Of a stretch of DNA of 64,000 nt, positions 1-9,853 are shown in pieces (the first letter of the stretch is position 1; each line of letters starts with the position of its first letter). The position numbers and the translations under genes are program-made. Source of the DNA: Pseudomonas sp. 102515 (lineage in GTDB: Bacteria; Pseudomonadota; Gammaproteobacteria; Pseudomonadales; Pseudomonadaceae); the NCBI RefSeq assembly GCF_031085165.1, contig NZ_JAVHTY010000002.1:62001-126000 (forward strand), in the 5' to 3' direction. The notes beneath the pieces are model-generated. The model was not told the DNA's origin. It ran no database searches and saw only the letters and a list, made by a program, of their open reading frames with translations.

Positions 1-103
1 CGACGGCCGCGGTCGGCGCGGCATCGGCAGCGGCGGCCCAGGTCGCGTCGGCATGGATCAGCAGGGCGAGCAGACCAAGGGACAAGGTGAGGTGCTTGGG
101 CAT
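1..103 (-). CDS. Partial gene, secreted protein of unknown function (N-terminus only)
   Basis: Only the first 34 codons lie inside the window. The start ATG is at 103 on the minus strand and the frame stays open to base 1. The translation has a classical Sec signal peptide: a basic start (MPKH), a leucine-rich core and an alanine-rich cleavage region (TWAAAA), so the product is probably exported. It is divergent from proA. Nothing visible identifies the mature protein. Confidence 0.6.
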   Translation of the reverse strand, partial: MPKHLTLSLGLLALLIHADATWAAAADAAPTAAV

Positions 104-354
104 GGTTCTTTCCGTGAAGGCTGGTAGGCGTCGCTGCAGCACCTGGCGCAGAGCTGGAACGATTTCGGCTATTAGGGAATAGCTGAACGCAAGCTGAACG
201 GCAAATACAGCCGCGGATGATTCCCGACAGGCCGTGGCGAGTCAACCAAATCGAGCAGGCGAATGCCACGGCCAGGCCCCTCGGCGCTGGCCGCGCAGGG
301 CCCGGCGACGCTATACTCTGCGGCTTTCCCACCGTCTTTCGCAGGCCGCCGACC

Positions 355-1620
355 ATGACCGAGTCCGTCTCCGCCTACATGACCCGTCTTGGCCAGGCTG
401 CCCGTGCTGCGTCGCGGGTCGCCGCCCGGGCGAGCACCGCCCAGAAGAACCGCGCCTTGCTCGCGGCAGCCGCCGCGCTGGACGCTCGCCGTGCCGAGCT
501 GACTGCTGCCAATGAGCAGGACCTGGCCGCCGCGCGCGCCAACGGTCTGGAACCGGCCATGCTGGATCGCCTGGCGCTGACGCCCCAGCGCATCGACGAC
601 ATGATCGAAGGTCTGCGCCAGGTGGCGACCCTGCCCGATCCCATCGGCGAGATCCGCGACATGAGGTATGTGCCCTCCGGCATCCAGCTGGGCAAGATGC
701 GCGTGCCGCTGGGCGTCATCGGCATCATCTACGAGTCGCGCCCCAATGTGACCATCGATGCCGCCAGTCTCTGCCTCAAGTCCGGCAATGCCACCATCCT
801 GCGCGGTGGCTCCGAGGCCATTCATTCCAACCAGGCCATCGCCGCCTGCATCCAGGCCGGTCTGGCCGAAGCCGAGCTGCCGGCCGAGCTGGTCCAGGTG
901 GTGGAAACCACCGATCGCGCTGCGGTAGGCGCCCTGATCACCATGCCCGAATACGTCGACGTCATCGTGCCGCGTGGGGGCAAGAGCCTGATCGAACGCA
1001 TCAGCCGCGATGCCCGGGTACCGGTGATCAAGCACCTGGACGGTATCTGCCACGTCTATATCGACCGCGCCGCCGATATCGACAAGGCCATTCGCATCGC
1101 CGACAACGCCAAGACCCAGCGCTATGCGCCCTGCAACACCATGGAGACGCTGCTGGTCCATGCGGCCATCGCCGAGCGGGTGTTGCCGCCCCTGGCCGCC
1201 ATCTATCGCGACAAGCAGGTGGAGCTGCGCGGCTGCGAGCGGACCCGAGCGCTGCTCGGCACCGACGTCCTGCTGGCCAGCGAAGCAGACTGGCGCACCG
1301 AATACAACGCACCGATCCTGTCCATCCGGGTGGTGGACGGCCTCGAGGCGGCCATCGAGCACATCAATGCCTATGGCTCGCAGCATACCGATGCCATCGT
1401 CACCGAGAATTTCAGCGACGCCCGGCGTTTCCTGACCGAGGTCGATTCGGCGTCGGTGATGGTCAATGCCTCCACACGCTTCGCCGACGGCTTCGAATAC
1501 GGCCTGGGCGCCGAGATCGGCATCTCCACCGACAAGCTGCACGCCCGCGGGCCGGTGGGCCTGGAAGGACTGACCAGCGAGAAATACGTGGTCTTCGGCG
1601 ACGGTCACGTCCGTAGCTGA
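355..1620 (+). CDS. proA: Gamma-glutamyl phosphate reductase
   Basis: NADPH-dependent reduction of gamma-glutamyl phosphate to glutamate semialdehyde, the second step of proline synthesis, in the cytoplasm. The 421-residue product has the usual family length and is an aldehyde dehydrogenase-fold protein. The catalytic cysteine is C260 in the context YAPCNTMET, and the C-terminal glycine-rich stretch ([19 protein letters not shown]) is typical. An in-frame start exists at 217, but the ATG at 355 gives the normal N-terminus (MTESVSAYM), and a -10-like TATACT lies at 312-317. The stop overlaps the nadD start by one base (TGATG), indicating translational coupling. Confidence 0.97.
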   Translation: MTESVSAYMTRLGQAARAASRVAARASTAQKNRALLAAAAALDARRAELTAANEQDLAAARANGLEPAMLDRLALTPQRIDDMIEGLRQVATLPDPIGEIRDMRYVPSGIQLGKMRVPLGVIGIIYESRPNVTIDAASLCLKSGNATILRGGSEAIHSNQAIAACIQAGLAEAELPAELVQVVETTDRAAVGALITMPEYVDVIVPRGGKSLIERISRDARVPVIKHLDGICHVYIDRAADIDKAIRIADNAKTQRYAPCNTMETLLVHAAIAERVLPPLAAIYRDKQVELRGCERTRALLGTDVLLASEADWRTEYNAPILSIRVVDGLEAAIEHINAYGSQHTDAIVTENFSDARRFLTEVDSASVMVNASTRFADGFEYGLGAEIGISTDKLHARGPVGLEGLTSEKYVVFGDGHVRS

Positions 1621-2282
1621 TGAGCAGCCTGCCCACCCGCATCGGCTTGTTCGGCGGTACCTTCGATCCCGTGCACATCGGCCACCTGCGCGCGGCGCTG
1701 GAGGTGGCCGAGGCACTGGCGCTGGACGAACTGCGGCTGATCCCCAGCGCCCGGCCGCCCCATCGCGAGGCGCCCAGCGTCTCCGCCGAGGATCGGCTGG
1801 CGATGGTGCGCCTGGCGGTGGCCGACGTCGCGACCCTGGTGGTCGATGACCGGGAACTGCGCCGGACGCGCCACTCCTATACCATAGAGACCCTGGAAAG
1901 CCTGCGCGTCGAACTCGGCGATGAGGTGCAGCTGTTGCTCATGCTGGGTTGGGACGCCTTCTGCGGCCTGCCGGGCTGGCACCGCTGGCGCGAATTGCTG
2001 GAGCTGTGCCACATCCTGGTCCTGCAACGACCCGACGCCGACAGCGAGCCCTGCCAGGAATTGCGCGATTTCCTGGCAGCGCGCAGTCAGCCCGATCCCC
2101 AGGCCCTGAAGGGGCCGGGCGGGCAGATCACCTTTGTCTGGCAGAACCCGCTCGCGGTGTCCGCCACCCAGATCCGCGGCCTCTTGGCCACCGGGAAGTC
2201 CATCCGCTTCCTGGTGCCCGATGCCGTGCTTGACTACATCCGGACGCACGGCCTCTATCCGGCGTCCTCCGAACCGAGGTAA
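1620..2282 (+). CDS. nadD: Nicotinate-nucleotide adenylyltransferase
   Basis: Adenylylates nicotinic acid mononucleotide to deamido-NAD in NAD synthesis. The 220-residue product starts with the nucleotidyltransferase signature [11 protein letters not shown] (H19 and H22 of the HxGH motif). It ends with the second signature, here SATQIR at 181-186, which binds ATP phosphates. The ATG sits inside the proA stop, so the two are translationally coupled. It is followed after about 10 bases by rsfS, the usual order in Pseudomonas. Confidence 0.96.
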   Translation: MSSLPTRIGLFGGTFDPVHIGHLRAALEVAEALALDELRLIPSARPPHREAPSVSAEDRLAMVRLAVADVATLVVDDRELRRTRHSYTIETLESLRVELGDEVQLLLMLGWDAFCGLPGWHRWRELLELCHILVLQRPDADSEPCQELRDFLAARSQPDPQALKGPGGQITFVWQNPLAVSATQIRGLLATGKSIRFLVPDAVLDYIRTHGLYPASSEPR

Positions 2283-2292
2283 GAGCTACACC

Positions 2293-2643
2293 ATGCAAAG
2301 CGAACAACTCGTCCAGGTGGCCATCGCCGCCCTGGAAGACATGAAGGCCCAGGACATCATTTCCCTGGACGTACGTGAAAAGACCAGCGTGACCGACATC
2401 ATGGTCATCGCCAGCGGCACCTCCAGCCGCCACGTCAAGTCGCTGGCCGACAACGTGCTGGAAAAGGTCAAGCAGCAGGGCGTGCGCCCGCTGGGCAGCG
2501 AAGGCCTGGAAGGCGGCGAATGGGCGCTGCTGGACCTGGGCGACGTGGTCGTCCACGTGATGCTGCCGACCACCCGCGAGTTCTATGACCTCGAGCGCCT
2601 CTGGCGCGGTGCCGAGCAGAGCCGCGCCGCCCACGGCGAATAA
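2293..2643 (+). CDS. rsfS: Ribosomal silencing factor RsfS
   Basis: A 116-residue member of the RsfS/YbeB/Iojap family, which binds ribosomal protein uL14 and blocks 30S-50S joining when nutrients run out. Family hallmarks are visible: the N-terminal helix ([15 protein letters not shown]), the strand [18 protein letters not shown], and the acidic C-terminal part [18 protein letters not shown]. The frame is open further upstream, but the ATG at 2293 follows the nadD stop and gives the standard protein. It lies directly before rlmH, as in most proteobacteria. Confidence 0.95.
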   Translation: MQSEQLVQVAIAALEDMKAQDIISLDVREKTSVTDIMVIASGTSSRHVKSLADNVLEKVKQQGVRPLGSEGLEGGEWALLDLGDVVVHVMLPTTREFYDLERLWRGAEQSRAAHGE

Positions 2644-2648
2644 CGCCG

Positions 2649-3116
2649 GTGCGCCTGCGTCTCATCGCCGTCGGCTCGCGCATGCCGCGCTGGGTCGAAG
2701 AGGGCTGGCACGAGTACGTCAAGCGTCTGCCGCCGGAACTGCCGCTGGAGCTCGTCGAGATCCCGCTGCAGACCCGTGGCAAGAACGCCGACGTCGCCCG
2801 GCTGATCCGCCAGGAGGGTGAGGCCATGCTGGCCAAGGTCCAACCGGGCGAGCGCGTGGTGACCCTGGAGGTCACCGGCAAGCCCTGGAGCACCGAGCAA
2901 CTGGCTGAAACACTCCAGCAGTGGCGCCTGGAAGCCCGCACCGTCGACCTCATGGTCGGCGGTCCCGAGGGGCTCGCTCCCGAGGTGCAGGCGCGCAGTG
3001 AACAGCGCTGGTCGCTCTCGCCGCTGACCCTGCCGCATCCGCTGGTGCGCATCCTCGTCGGTGAGCAGCTCTACCGCGCCTGGACCGTACTGGCCGGCCA
3101 TCCGTATCACAAGTAG
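2649..3116 (+). CDS. rlmH: 23S rRNA pseudouridine-1915 N3-methyltransferase
   Basis: SPOUT-class methyltransferase that modifies pseudouridine 1915 in helix 69 of 23S rRNA. The 155 residues match the family length exactly. The knotted C-terminal SAM-binding part is recognisable ([13 protein letters not shown], then [16 protein letters not shown] and the conserved end HPYHK). The start is GTG at 2649, six bases after the rsfS stop; no better ATG is available. It is co-transcribed with rsfS upstream and the cell-wall genes downstream. Confidence 0.96.
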   Translation: MRLRLIAVGSRMPRWVEEGWHEYVKRLPPELPLELVEIPLQTRGKNADVARLIRQEGEAMLAKVQPGERVVTLEVTGKPWSTEQLAETLQQWRLEARTVDLMVGGPEGLAPEVQARSEQRWSLSPLTLPHPLVRILVGEQLYRAWTVLAGHPYHK

Positions 3117-3128
3117 TCCGTACCTGCG

Positions 3129-5036
3129 ATGTCGCAACCCATACGCCTCAAGGACCACGAGAAAGACGCCCAGCTCGTCCGCGCCCGCGTGACGGTCGGG
3201 GCAGTGCTCTTTCTCGTGCTCGCCTGCGTACTGGTGGCGCGCATGTACTACCTGCAGGTCATCCAGCACGACTACCACTCGACCCTGTCGGAAAACAACC
3301 GGGTCCATGTCCAGCCGATCCCGCCCACCCGCGGCCTGATCTACGACCGCAACGGCATCATCGTCGCCGACAACCGCCCCAGCTTCAGCCTGACCATCAC
3401 CCGCGAGCGGGCCGACAACTGGCGGCAGACCCTCGATACCCTGGTGCAGGTGCTGGGTTTGACCGAGGAAGACCGCGAACTCTTCGAGAAGCGCATGAAG
3501 CAGGGCCGGCGTCCCTTCGAACCGGTGCCGGTGCTGTTCGAGCTGACCGAGGAGCAGATCGCCAAGATCGCCGTCAACCAGTTCCGCCTGCCCGGGGTCG
3601 AGGTGACGGCACAACTGGTGCGCCACTATCCCATGGGCGAGCACTTTGCCCACTCGGTGGGCTATGTCGGCCGGATCAACGAACAGGAGCTCAAGCGCCT
3701 GGATCCGGTCAACTACAGCGGCACCCACCACATCGGCAAGACCGGCGTGGAGCGCTTCTACGAGCCCGAGCTGCACGGCGAGGTGGGCTACGAGGAGGTG
3801 GAGACCAACGCCCGCGGTCGGGTGCTGCGGGTGCTTAATCGCACCGACCCCAAGCCGGGCAAGGACATCGTCCTGACCATCGATTCGCGCCTGCAGGCCG
3901 CCGCCGAAGCCGCCCTGGGCGGGCGCCGTGGCGCGATCGTCGCCATCCAGCCCAAGACCGGCGAGGTGCTGGCCATGGTCAGCCAGCCGAGCTACGACCC
4001 CAATCCCTTCGTCACCGGGATCAGCTTCAAGGAATATTCCGAGCTGCGCGACTCCATCGATCGCCCGCTCTACAACCGGGTGCTGCGTGGCCTCTATCCG
4101 CCCGGCTCGACCATCAAGCCGGCGGTGGCCATCGCCGGTCTCGACAGCGGCGCCACCACGCCCCAGGCGAAGGTCTTCGATCCGGGCTACTACGAGCTGC
4201 CCAACTACGATCACAAGTACCGTAACTGGAACCATGGTGGCGACGGCTACGTGGACATGGATACGGCCCTGATGAGGTCCAACGACACCTACTTCTACGA
4301 CCTCGCCCACAAGATCGGCATCGATCGGCTCTCCGAGTACATGGGCAAGTTCGGCCTCGGCCAGAAGGTCGCCCTGGACATGTTCGAGGAAGCGCCGGGG
4401 CTGATGCCGTCGCGGCAATGGAAGCGTGCCACCCGCCGCCAGGCCTGGTTCCCCGGCGAGACGCTGATCCTCGGGATCGGCCAGGGCTACATGCAGGTGA
4501 CTCCGCTGCAACTGGCTCAGGTCACCTCGCTGATCGCCAGCCATGGCCAATGGATCCGTCCGCACCTGGCCCGGACCCTCGACGGTCAGCCGCCGGCGGA
4601 CCCCAATCCCATGCCCGACATCGAACTCAAGGATCCGAGCTACTGGGATCGCGCCATCCACGGCATGGAGATGGTGGTGCAGAATCCGCGCGGCACCGCC
4701 CACAAGCTCAACGTCGGCGCCCAGTACCGCATCGCCGGCAAGAGCGGTACCGCCCAGGTGGTCGCCATCCGCCAGAACGAGAAGTACAACTCGGCGGCGC
4801 TCAAGGAGCGCCACCGCGACCACGCCCTGTTCGTCGCCTTCGCCCCGGTGGACAATCCGCAGATCGCCGTGGCGGTGATGGTCGAGAACGGGGAGTCGGG
4901 TGGCGCCGTGGCCGGACCGGTCGCGCGTCAGGTGCTGGACGCCTGGCTGCTCGATGACCAGGGCCGTCTCAAGGCCGAGTACGCCAAGCCGACTACCGCC
5001 GGGGCGACCGCCGCCGCGACCAAGGTGCAGCCATGA
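3129..5036 (+). CDS. mrdA: Penicillin-binding protein 2 (peptidoglycan transpeptidase of the elongasome)
   Basis: The class B PBP that cross-links peptidoglycan during side-wall growth together with RodA. The 635-residue protein has a short cytoplasmic tail, one membrane anchor (about residues 21-42) and a dimerisation domain beginning near the PTRGLIYDRNG motif. It ends in a transpeptidase domain with the three active-site motifs: S327-T-I-K330, SND, and KSGTAQV. The stop overlaps the rodA start (ATGA), so the two partners are translated as a coupled pair. Confidence 0.97.
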   Translation: MSQPIRLKDHEKDAQLVRARVTVGAVLFLVLACVLVARMYYLQVIQHDYHSTLSENNRVHVQPIPPTRGLIYDRNGIIVADNRPSFSLTITRERADNWRQTLDTLVQVLGLTEEDRELFEKRMKQGRRPFEPVPVLFELTEEQIAKIAVNQFRLPGVEVTAQLVRHYPMGEHFAHSVGYVGRINEQELKRLDPVNYSGTHHIGKTGVERFYEPELHGEVGYEEVETNARGRVLRVLNRTDPKPGKDIVLTIDSRLQAAAEAALGGRRGAIVAIQPKTGEVLAMVSQPSYDPNPFVTGISFKEYSELRDSIDRPLYNRVLRGLYPPGSTIKPAVAIAGLDSGATTPQAKVFDPGYYELPNYDHKYRNWNHGGDGYVDMDTALMRSNDTYFYDLAHKIGIDRLSEYMGKFGLGQKVALDMFEEAPGLMPSRQWKRATRRQAWFPGETLILGIGQGYMQVTPLQLAQVTSLIASHGQWIRPHLARTLDGQPPADPNPMPDIELKDPSYWDRAIHGMEMVVQNPRGTAHKLNVGAQYRIAGKSGTAQVVAIRQNEKYNSAALKERHRDHALFVAFAPVDNPQIAVAVMVENGESGGAVAGPVARQVLDAWLLDDQGRLKAEYAKPTTAGATAAATKVQP

Positions 5037-6184
5037 GTCTTGCTCCCAACTTCGATCGCACCATCCCCGAAGGGGACGTGATGAAGCGGCGCGCCACCCT
5101 GCTGCAGCGCCTGCACATCGATGGCCCGCTGCTGATCCTGCTGGTGATGCTGGGGGCGACCGGACTGTTCGTCCTCTATTCCGCCGGTGGGCGCAATCTC
5201 GACCTGCTGTTCAAGCAGGCCACCTCCTTTGGCCTCGGCCTGGTGGCCATGGCCGTCGTCGCCCAGCTCGAACCGCGCTTCATGGCGCGCTGGGTACCCC
5301 TGGGCTATGTGATCGGCGTGGCCCTGCTGGTGGTGGTGGACGTCATGGGCCACAACGCCATGGGCGCCACCCGCTGGATCAACATTCCCGGGGTCATCCG
5401 CTTCCAGCCGTCGGAATTCATGAAGCTGCTGATGCCCATGATGATGGCCTGGTACCTGTCCAAGCGCAGCCTGCCGCCGAACTTCAAGCACAGCCTGATC
5501 AGCCTGTCGCTGGTGGTGGTGCCCTTCGTGCTCATCCTCGACCAGCCCGACCTCGGCACCGCCATGCTGGTACTGGCCTCGGGCGGCTTCGTGCTGTTCG
5601 TCGGCGGCCTGCAGTGGCGCTGGCTGATCGGCGCGGTGAGCGCCGCGGTACCCATGGCGGTGGCCATGTGGTTCTTTGTCCTGCACGACTACCAGAAGCG
5701 CCGGATCCTGACCTTCCTCGATCCGGAGATGGATCCGCTGGGCGCCGGCTGGAACATCATCCAGTCCAAGGCCGCCATCGGCTCGGGTGGGGTGTTCGGC
5801 AAGGGCTGGCTGCTGGGTACCCAGTCTCATCTGGATTTTTTGCCGGAAAGTCACACGGACTTTATCATTGCCGTCCTCGGCGAAGAGTTCGGCATGGTCG
5901 GCGTCTGCCTGCTGCTGGTGCTCTATCTGCTGCTCATCGGTCGCGGGCTGACCATCACGGTGCAGGCCCAGACGTTGTTCGGCAAATTGCTCGCCGGCGG
6001 CGTGACCATGACGTTTTTCGTCTATGTCTTCGTCAACATCGGCATGGTCAGCGGCCTCCTGCCCGTAGTGGGCGTACCGCTGCCATTCATCAGCTATGGC
6101 GGCACCTCGGTGGTCACCTTGTTCACCGGGTTCGGAGTCTTGATGTCGATCCACACGCACCGCAAGTGGATCGCCCAGGTTTAA
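5033..6184 (+). CDS. rodA: Peptidoglycan glycosyltransferase RodA (SEDS family)
   Basis: A polytopic membrane protein (383 residues, about ten membrane segments) of the SEDS family, which polymerises lipid II with PBP2. Family signatures are the loop GATRWINIPGVIRFQPSE and the DPLGAGWN segment, which contains the aspartate aligned with the essential one of other SEDS proteins. The C-terminal signature PLPFISYGGTS is also present. The start at 5033 overlaps the mrdA stop. A second in-frame ATG at 5081 would remove only the short cytoplasmic leader and is less likely. Confidence 0.96.
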   Translation: MSLAPNFDRTIPEGDVMKRRATLLQRLHIDGPLLILLVMLGATGLFVLYSAGGRNLDLLFKQATSFGLGLVAMAVVAQLEPRFMARWVPLGYVIGVALLVVVDVMGHNAMGATRWINIPGVIRFQPSEFMKLLMPMMMAWYLSKRSLPPNFKHSLISLSLVVVPFVLILDQPDLGTAMLVLASGGFVLFVGGLQWRWLIGAVSAAVPMAVAMWFFVLHDYQKRRILTFLDPEMDPLGAGWNIIQSKAAIGSGGVFGKGWLLGTQSHLDFLPESHTDFIIAVLGEEFGMVGVCLLLVLYLLLIGRGLTITVQAQTLFGKLLAGGVTMTFFVYVFVNIGMVSGLLPVVGVPLPFISYGGTSVVTLFTGFGVLMSIHTHRKWIAQV

Positions 6185-6205
6185 CACGCAACAAAGAAGG
6201 GTTAG

Positions 6206-7228
6206 ATGCCGACAATGGGATGGATGCATCGCTGCCTGCTGAGCCTCGGGCTCGCGGGTGCGATGGGCGTGACGACCGGCGTCGTCGCGGGTGACTACGA
6301 CGCGGCACCGCTGACACGCGACTTCATCGCCGAGATGAGCCAGAGCTATGGCTTCGCCCCGGAACAGCTGCAGGCGCTGTTCGGCGAGGTCGAGCGCAAG
6401 CAGGCCATCCTCGACGCCATCTCGCGACCGGCCGAGCGGGTAAAGCCCTGGAGCGAATACCGGCCCATCTTCATCACCGATCGGCGCATCGCCCAGGGCG
6501 TCGACTTCTGGAAGGCCCACGAAGAAGCCCTGGCCCGCGCCGAGCGCGAATACGACGTGCCGGCCCAGTTCATCGTCGCCATCATCGGCGTGGAAACCTT
6601 CTACGGTCGCAACACCGGCAACTACCGGGTGCTGGATGCGCTCTCGACCCTGGCCTTCGACTATCCGCCACGCGCGCCCTTCTTCCGCAGCCAGTTGCGC
6701 GAATTCCTGCTGCTGGCCCGCGAACAGCAGGTCGATCCGCTCAGTCTCACCGGCTCCTATGCCGGCGCCATGGGCCTGCCGCAATTCATGCCGGGCAGCT
6801 TCCGTGCCTATGCGGTGGATTTCGACGGCGACGGCCACATCAACATCTGGTCCGATCCCACCGATGCCATCGGCAGCGTGGCCAACTACTTCAAGCGCCA
6901 CGGCTGGTCCGGTCGCGGGCCGACCGCCATCCGCGCCCAGGTCAGCGGCGAGCGGGTGGAGGAGGGCGTGGTGGCCGGCATCGAGCCGGTCAAGAGCGTC
7001 GCCGAGTTGCGCGCCCTGGGCTGGAACGCCCAAGCCCCTGCCCTGCGTGACGATTTGCGTGTAACCTCGTTCCGCCTCGACGGAGACAAGGGACCGGAGT
7101 ACTGGATGGGCCTGCCCAATTTCTACGCCATTACCCGATACAACCGCAGCGTCATGTACGCCATGGCGGTGACCGATCTGGCGAACGCCATCGCCGAGCG
7201 CCATGCTGCCGAGGGTGCCAAGCCGTGA
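6206..7228 (+). CDS. mltB: Membrane-bound lytic murein transglycosylase B
   Basis: Cleaves the MurNAc-GlcNAc bond with formation of 1,6-anhydroMurNAc during wall remodelling. The 340-residue protein has an N-terminal hydrophobic export signal without a lipobox cysteine, so it is likely a soluble periplasmic form. The catalytic glutamate is E130 in IIGVETFYGRNTGNYR, and the substrate-binding motifs SYAGAMGLPQFMPGSFR and DFDGDGHINIW follow. It sits between rodA and rlpA in the elongasome cluster, and its last codon overlaps the start of rlpA. Confidence 0.94.
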   Translation: MPTMGWMHRCLLSLGLAGAMGVTTGVVAGDYDAAPLTRDFIAEMSQSYGFAPEQLQALFGEVERKQAILDAISRPAERVKPWSEYRPIFITDRRIAQGVDFWKAHEEALARAEREYDVPAQFIVAIIGVETFYGRNTGNYRVLDALSTLAFDYPPRAPFFRSQLREFLLLAREQQVDPLSLTGSYAGAMGLPQFMPGSFRAYAVDFDGDGHINIWSDPTDAIGSVANYFKRHGWSGRGPTAIRAQVSGERVEEGVVAGIEPVKSVAELRALGWNAQAPALRDDLRVTSFRLDGDKGPEYWMGLPNFYAITRYNRSVMYAMAVTDLANAIAERHAAEGAKP

Positions 7229-8217
7229 TGCGCCTGACTGCCCTGGCGCGCCTGGCCGGCTGCCTGGGCCTCGGCCTGCTGCTGGTGAGCTGCTCCAGCC
7301 AGGCGCCCAAGCCGACCAGCAAGGGCGTGGCCGGGCCGGGCGGCTACCTGCGTCCGCACCGCGACGGCGCGCCCTGGTGGGACGTGGACGTCAGCCGGAT
7401 CCCCGACGCCGTGCCCATGCCCTACAACGGGCCGCTGAAGAACAATCCCTACACCGTGCTGGGCAAGACCTATTTCCCGCTGACCGATTCGCGCAACTAC
7501 CGCGTGACCGGCACCGCGTCCTGGTACGGCACCAAGTTCCACGGCCAGGCCACCGCCAACGGCGAGACCTATGACCTCTACGGCATGACCGCGGCCCACA
7601 AGACCCTGCCGCTGCCCAGCTACGTGCGGGTCACCAACCTGGACAACGGCCGCAGCGTGATCCTGCGCGTCAACGACCGCGGTCCCTTCTATTCCGACCG
7701 GGTCATCGACCTGTCCTTCGCCGCCGCCAAGAAACTCGGCTATGCCGAGATCGGCACTGCCCGGGTCAGTGTCGAAGGCATCGATCCGCAGCAGTACTGG
7801 GCCCAGCGCGGCCAGGCGGTGCCCATGGTGCTGGCCCAGCCACGCCAGGCGCCGGTGGCCCAGAAGACCACCGAGACCCAGACCTTCGGCGCCATCGAGA
7901 CCTATACGCCGCCGGTCAACCAGCATGCCGAGCCGGTGACGCCCGCGGCCGTCGACGCAAAAAAAAACGTTTCTGCCCCAGCCGCTGGGCTCTATCTGCA
8001 GGTGGCGGCCTTCGCCAATCCGGACGCTGCGGAATTGCTCAAGGACAAGCTCAGCGACCTGACCGGTGCCCCGGTGTTCATCAGTTCGACGGTGCGCAAC
8101 CAGCAGACCTTGCATCGGGTCCGCCTCGGACCGGTCCAGCCGGCTGAGGTCTCCCAGCTCCAGAACAGCGTACGTGTGGCCCGCCTGGGTCAGGCGTCTC
8201 TCGTGCAACCGGATTGA
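7225..8217 (+). CDS. rlpA: Septal/lateral-wall lytic transglycosylase lipoprotein RlpA
   Basis: An outer-membrane lipoprotein of 330 residues. The lipobox LLVSC puts the lipidated cysteine at C23. The double-psi beta-barrel catalytic domain (about 93-182) starts at GTASWYGTKFHG. Candidate active-site residues are E114 and H125, matching the pair described for P. aeruginosa RlpA, which cleaves denuded glycan. A C-terminal SPOR domain (about 250-325) binds denuded septal peptidoglycan. The start is GTG at 7225 followed directly by an in-frame ATG, overlapping mltB. A run of nine A (7959-7967) lies in the linker between the two domains, unusual in this GC-rich context. Confidence 0.94.
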   Translation: MMRLTALARLAGCLGLGLLLVSCSSQAPKPTSKGVAGPGGYLRPHRDGAPWWDVDVSRIPDAVPMPYNGPLKNNPYTVLGKTYFPLTDSRNYRVTGTASWYGTKFHGQATANGETYDLYGMTAAHKTLPLPSYVRVTNLDNGRSVILRVNDRGPFYSDRVIDLSFAAAKKLGYAEIGTARVSVEGIDPQQYWAQRGQAVPMVLAQPRQAPVAQKTTETQTFGAIETYTPPVNQHAEPVTPAAVDAKKNVSAPAAGLYLQVAAFANPDAAELLKDKLSDLTGAPVFISSTVRNQQTLHRVRLGPVQPAEVSQLQNSVRVARLGQASLVQPD

Positions 8218-8343
8218 AGCAGGGATGCTTCATGACGCCCAGTCGCCGGCCCCGGCCGTCGTGATCCACCTCGCGTGGATCGACGTGGACCGAGCGGTCT
8301 GGGTCCGCTGCTCCTGCCATACCCCAACCTTTCAGAGATTCGG

Positions 8344-9504
8344 ATGACAATCGCAAAACTCGCTCGACGCCTGCTCCTCCTAGTAACGATCGCCTGTGTC
8401 CCGGCCGTCTGGGCGGCCGAGACAATGGTTCCGGCGGCGCCCCAGCTGGCCGCCAAGGCCTGGATTCTCATGGATGCCAACAGCGGCGCCGTGCTCACCG
8501 AATCCAACTCCGACCAGCGCCTGCCGCCGGCCAGCCTGACCAAGCTGATGACCGCCTACATCGCCACCCTGGAAATCAACCGGGGTCGCATCAAGGAATC
8601 GGACATGGTCACCGTCAGCGAGCACGCCTGGCGTACCGGCGGTTCGCGGATGTTCATCAAGGTCGGCACCCAGGTGTCGGTCGGCGACCTGCTGCACGGC
8701 ATCATCATCCAGTCCGGCAACGACGCCAGCGTCGCCCTGGCCGAGCATATCGCCGGCAGCGAAGACGCCTTCGCCGACATGATGAACACCACCGCGCAGA
8801 AGCTGGGCATGCAGAACACCCACTTCATGGACGCCACCGGCCTGCCGGATCCGAACCACTATTCCTCGGCCCATGACATGGCCATCCTGGCGCGCGCCAT
8901 CATCAACGCCGATGCCCAGCACTACGCCATCTACTCCCAGAAGGAGTTCTTCTGGAACAACATCAAGCAGCCCAACCGCAACCTGCTGCTGTGGCGCGAC
9001 AAGACCGTCGACGGCCTGAAAACCGGCCACACCGACGAAGCCGGCTACTGCCTGGTGGCCTCGGCCGTGCGCGACGGCATGCGGCTGGTCGCCGTGGTGT
9101 TCGGCACCAACAGCGAACAGGCCCGCGCCGCCGAGACCCAGAAGCTGCTGACCTACGGCTTCCGCTTCTTCGAGACCCAGTCCTTCTACAAGAAGGGCAC
9201 CGAGCTGGCCAAGGCGCCGGTATGGAAGGGTGACACCCGCGAAGTCCAGGCCGGTCTGGCCAACGACCTGACCATGACCCTGCCGCGCGGCCAGGCCAAG
9301 AAGCTGCACGCCGAGATGGTGCTCAATCCGCAGCTGATCGCGCCCATCGCCCAGGGCCAGGTGATCGGCAAGGTCGAGGTGAAGCTGGATGACAAGGTGG
9401 TGCACACCGCCGACCTGGTCGCCCTGCAGGCGGTCGAGGAGGGTGGCCTCTTCCGTCGCCTGTGGGATAGCATTCGCCTGTTCTTCTACGGGTTGTTCAA
9501 CTGA
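8344..9504 (+). CDS. dacA: D-alanyl-D-alanine carboxypeptidase (PBP5/6 type)
   Basis: Removes the terminal D-Ala from the pentapeptide stem. The 386-residue product has a signal peptide (cleavage near AVWA-AE), the S64-L-T-K67 active-site motif and the SGN motif. The KTG box ([10 protein letters not shown]) follows, then a C-terminal beta domain and an amphipathic membrane-anchoring tail ([15 protein letters not shown]). The frame extends upstream to 8275, but only the ATG at 8344 gives a signal peptide. An intrinsic terminator follows at 9518-9541. Confidence 0.96.
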   Translation: MTIAKLARRLLLLVTIACVPAVWAAETMVPAAPQLAAKAWILMDANSGAVLTESNSDQRLPPASLTKLMTAYIATLEINRGRIKESDMVTVSEHAWRTGGSRMFIKVGTQVSVGDLLHGIIIQSGNDASVALAEHIAGSEDAFADMMNTTAQKLGMQNTHFMDATGLPDPNHYSSAHDMAILARAIINADAQHYAIYSQKEFFWNNIKQPNRNLLLWRDKTVDGLKTGHTDEAGYCLVASAVRDGMRLVAVVFGTNSEQARAAETQKLLTYGFRFFETQSFYKKGTELAKAPVWKGDTREVQAGLANDLTMTLPRGQAKKLHAEMVLNPQLIAPIAQGQVIGKVEVKLDDKVVHTADLVALQAVEEGGLFRRLWDSIRLFFYGLFN

Positions 9505-9517
9505 TCCGTCACCCTGC

Positions 9518-9541
9518 AAAGGCCCGCATCTGCGGGCCTTT
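9518..9541 (+). terminator. Intrinsic terminator after dacA
   Basis: Perfect 11-bp inverted repeat AAAGGCCCGCA / TGCGGGCCTTT, GC-rich with a short T run, 13 bases after the dacA stop. It separates the cell-wall genes from ybeD-lipB-lipA. Confidence 0.8.
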
Positions 9542-9577
9542 CACCCCCTGCCGACAAGGGTCGGCCTGGAAGTCCGC

Positions 9578-9853
9578 ATGACCGAAGACGTTCAACCCCC
9601 CAAGATCGAATTTCCCTGCCCGCGCTATCCCATCAAGGTGATCGGCGATGCCGGTGCCGACTTCGCCGAACTGGTGCTCGACACCGTCCAGCGCCACGCG
9701 CCGGATCTGGACCGCGGCACCCTGGTGACCCGCGACAGTCGCAATGGCCGTTTCCTCTCCGTGCAGGTGCTCATCACCGCCACCGGCGTGGACCAGCTGC
9801 AGGCCATCCACCAGGACCTGCGCGCCACCGGCCGCGTGCACATGGTGATCTGA
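9578..9853 (+). CDS. ybeD: YbeD/DUF493 family protein
   Basis: A 91-residue member of the small DUF493 (YbeD) family, with an ACT-like fold. It is found next to lipB and lipA across gammaproteobacteria; a regulatory link to lipoate synthesis has been suggested but not shown. Recognisable parts are [17 protein letters not shown] at the start and the strand [13 protein letters not shown]. The ATG at 9578 begins a protein of family length; the open frame before it includes the dacA terminator and is not coding. The stop overlaps the lipB start. Confidence 0.9.
   Translation: MTEDVQPPKIEFPCPRYPIKVIGDAGADFAELVLDTVQRHAPDLDRGTLVTRDSRNGRFLSVQVLITATGVDQLQAIHQDLRATGRVHMVI

Noticed and set aside
2583-4823. 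Long open frame of 746 codons on the minus strand
   Set aside because: It lies antisense to rlmH and mrdA, is rich in His, Gly, Asp and Gln as expected for reverse-complemented GC-rich codons, and shows no domain. The same reasoning removed the long antisense frames at 172-1716, 4928-7204, 11685-13349, 33850-35754, 37494-39077 and 58987-60807.
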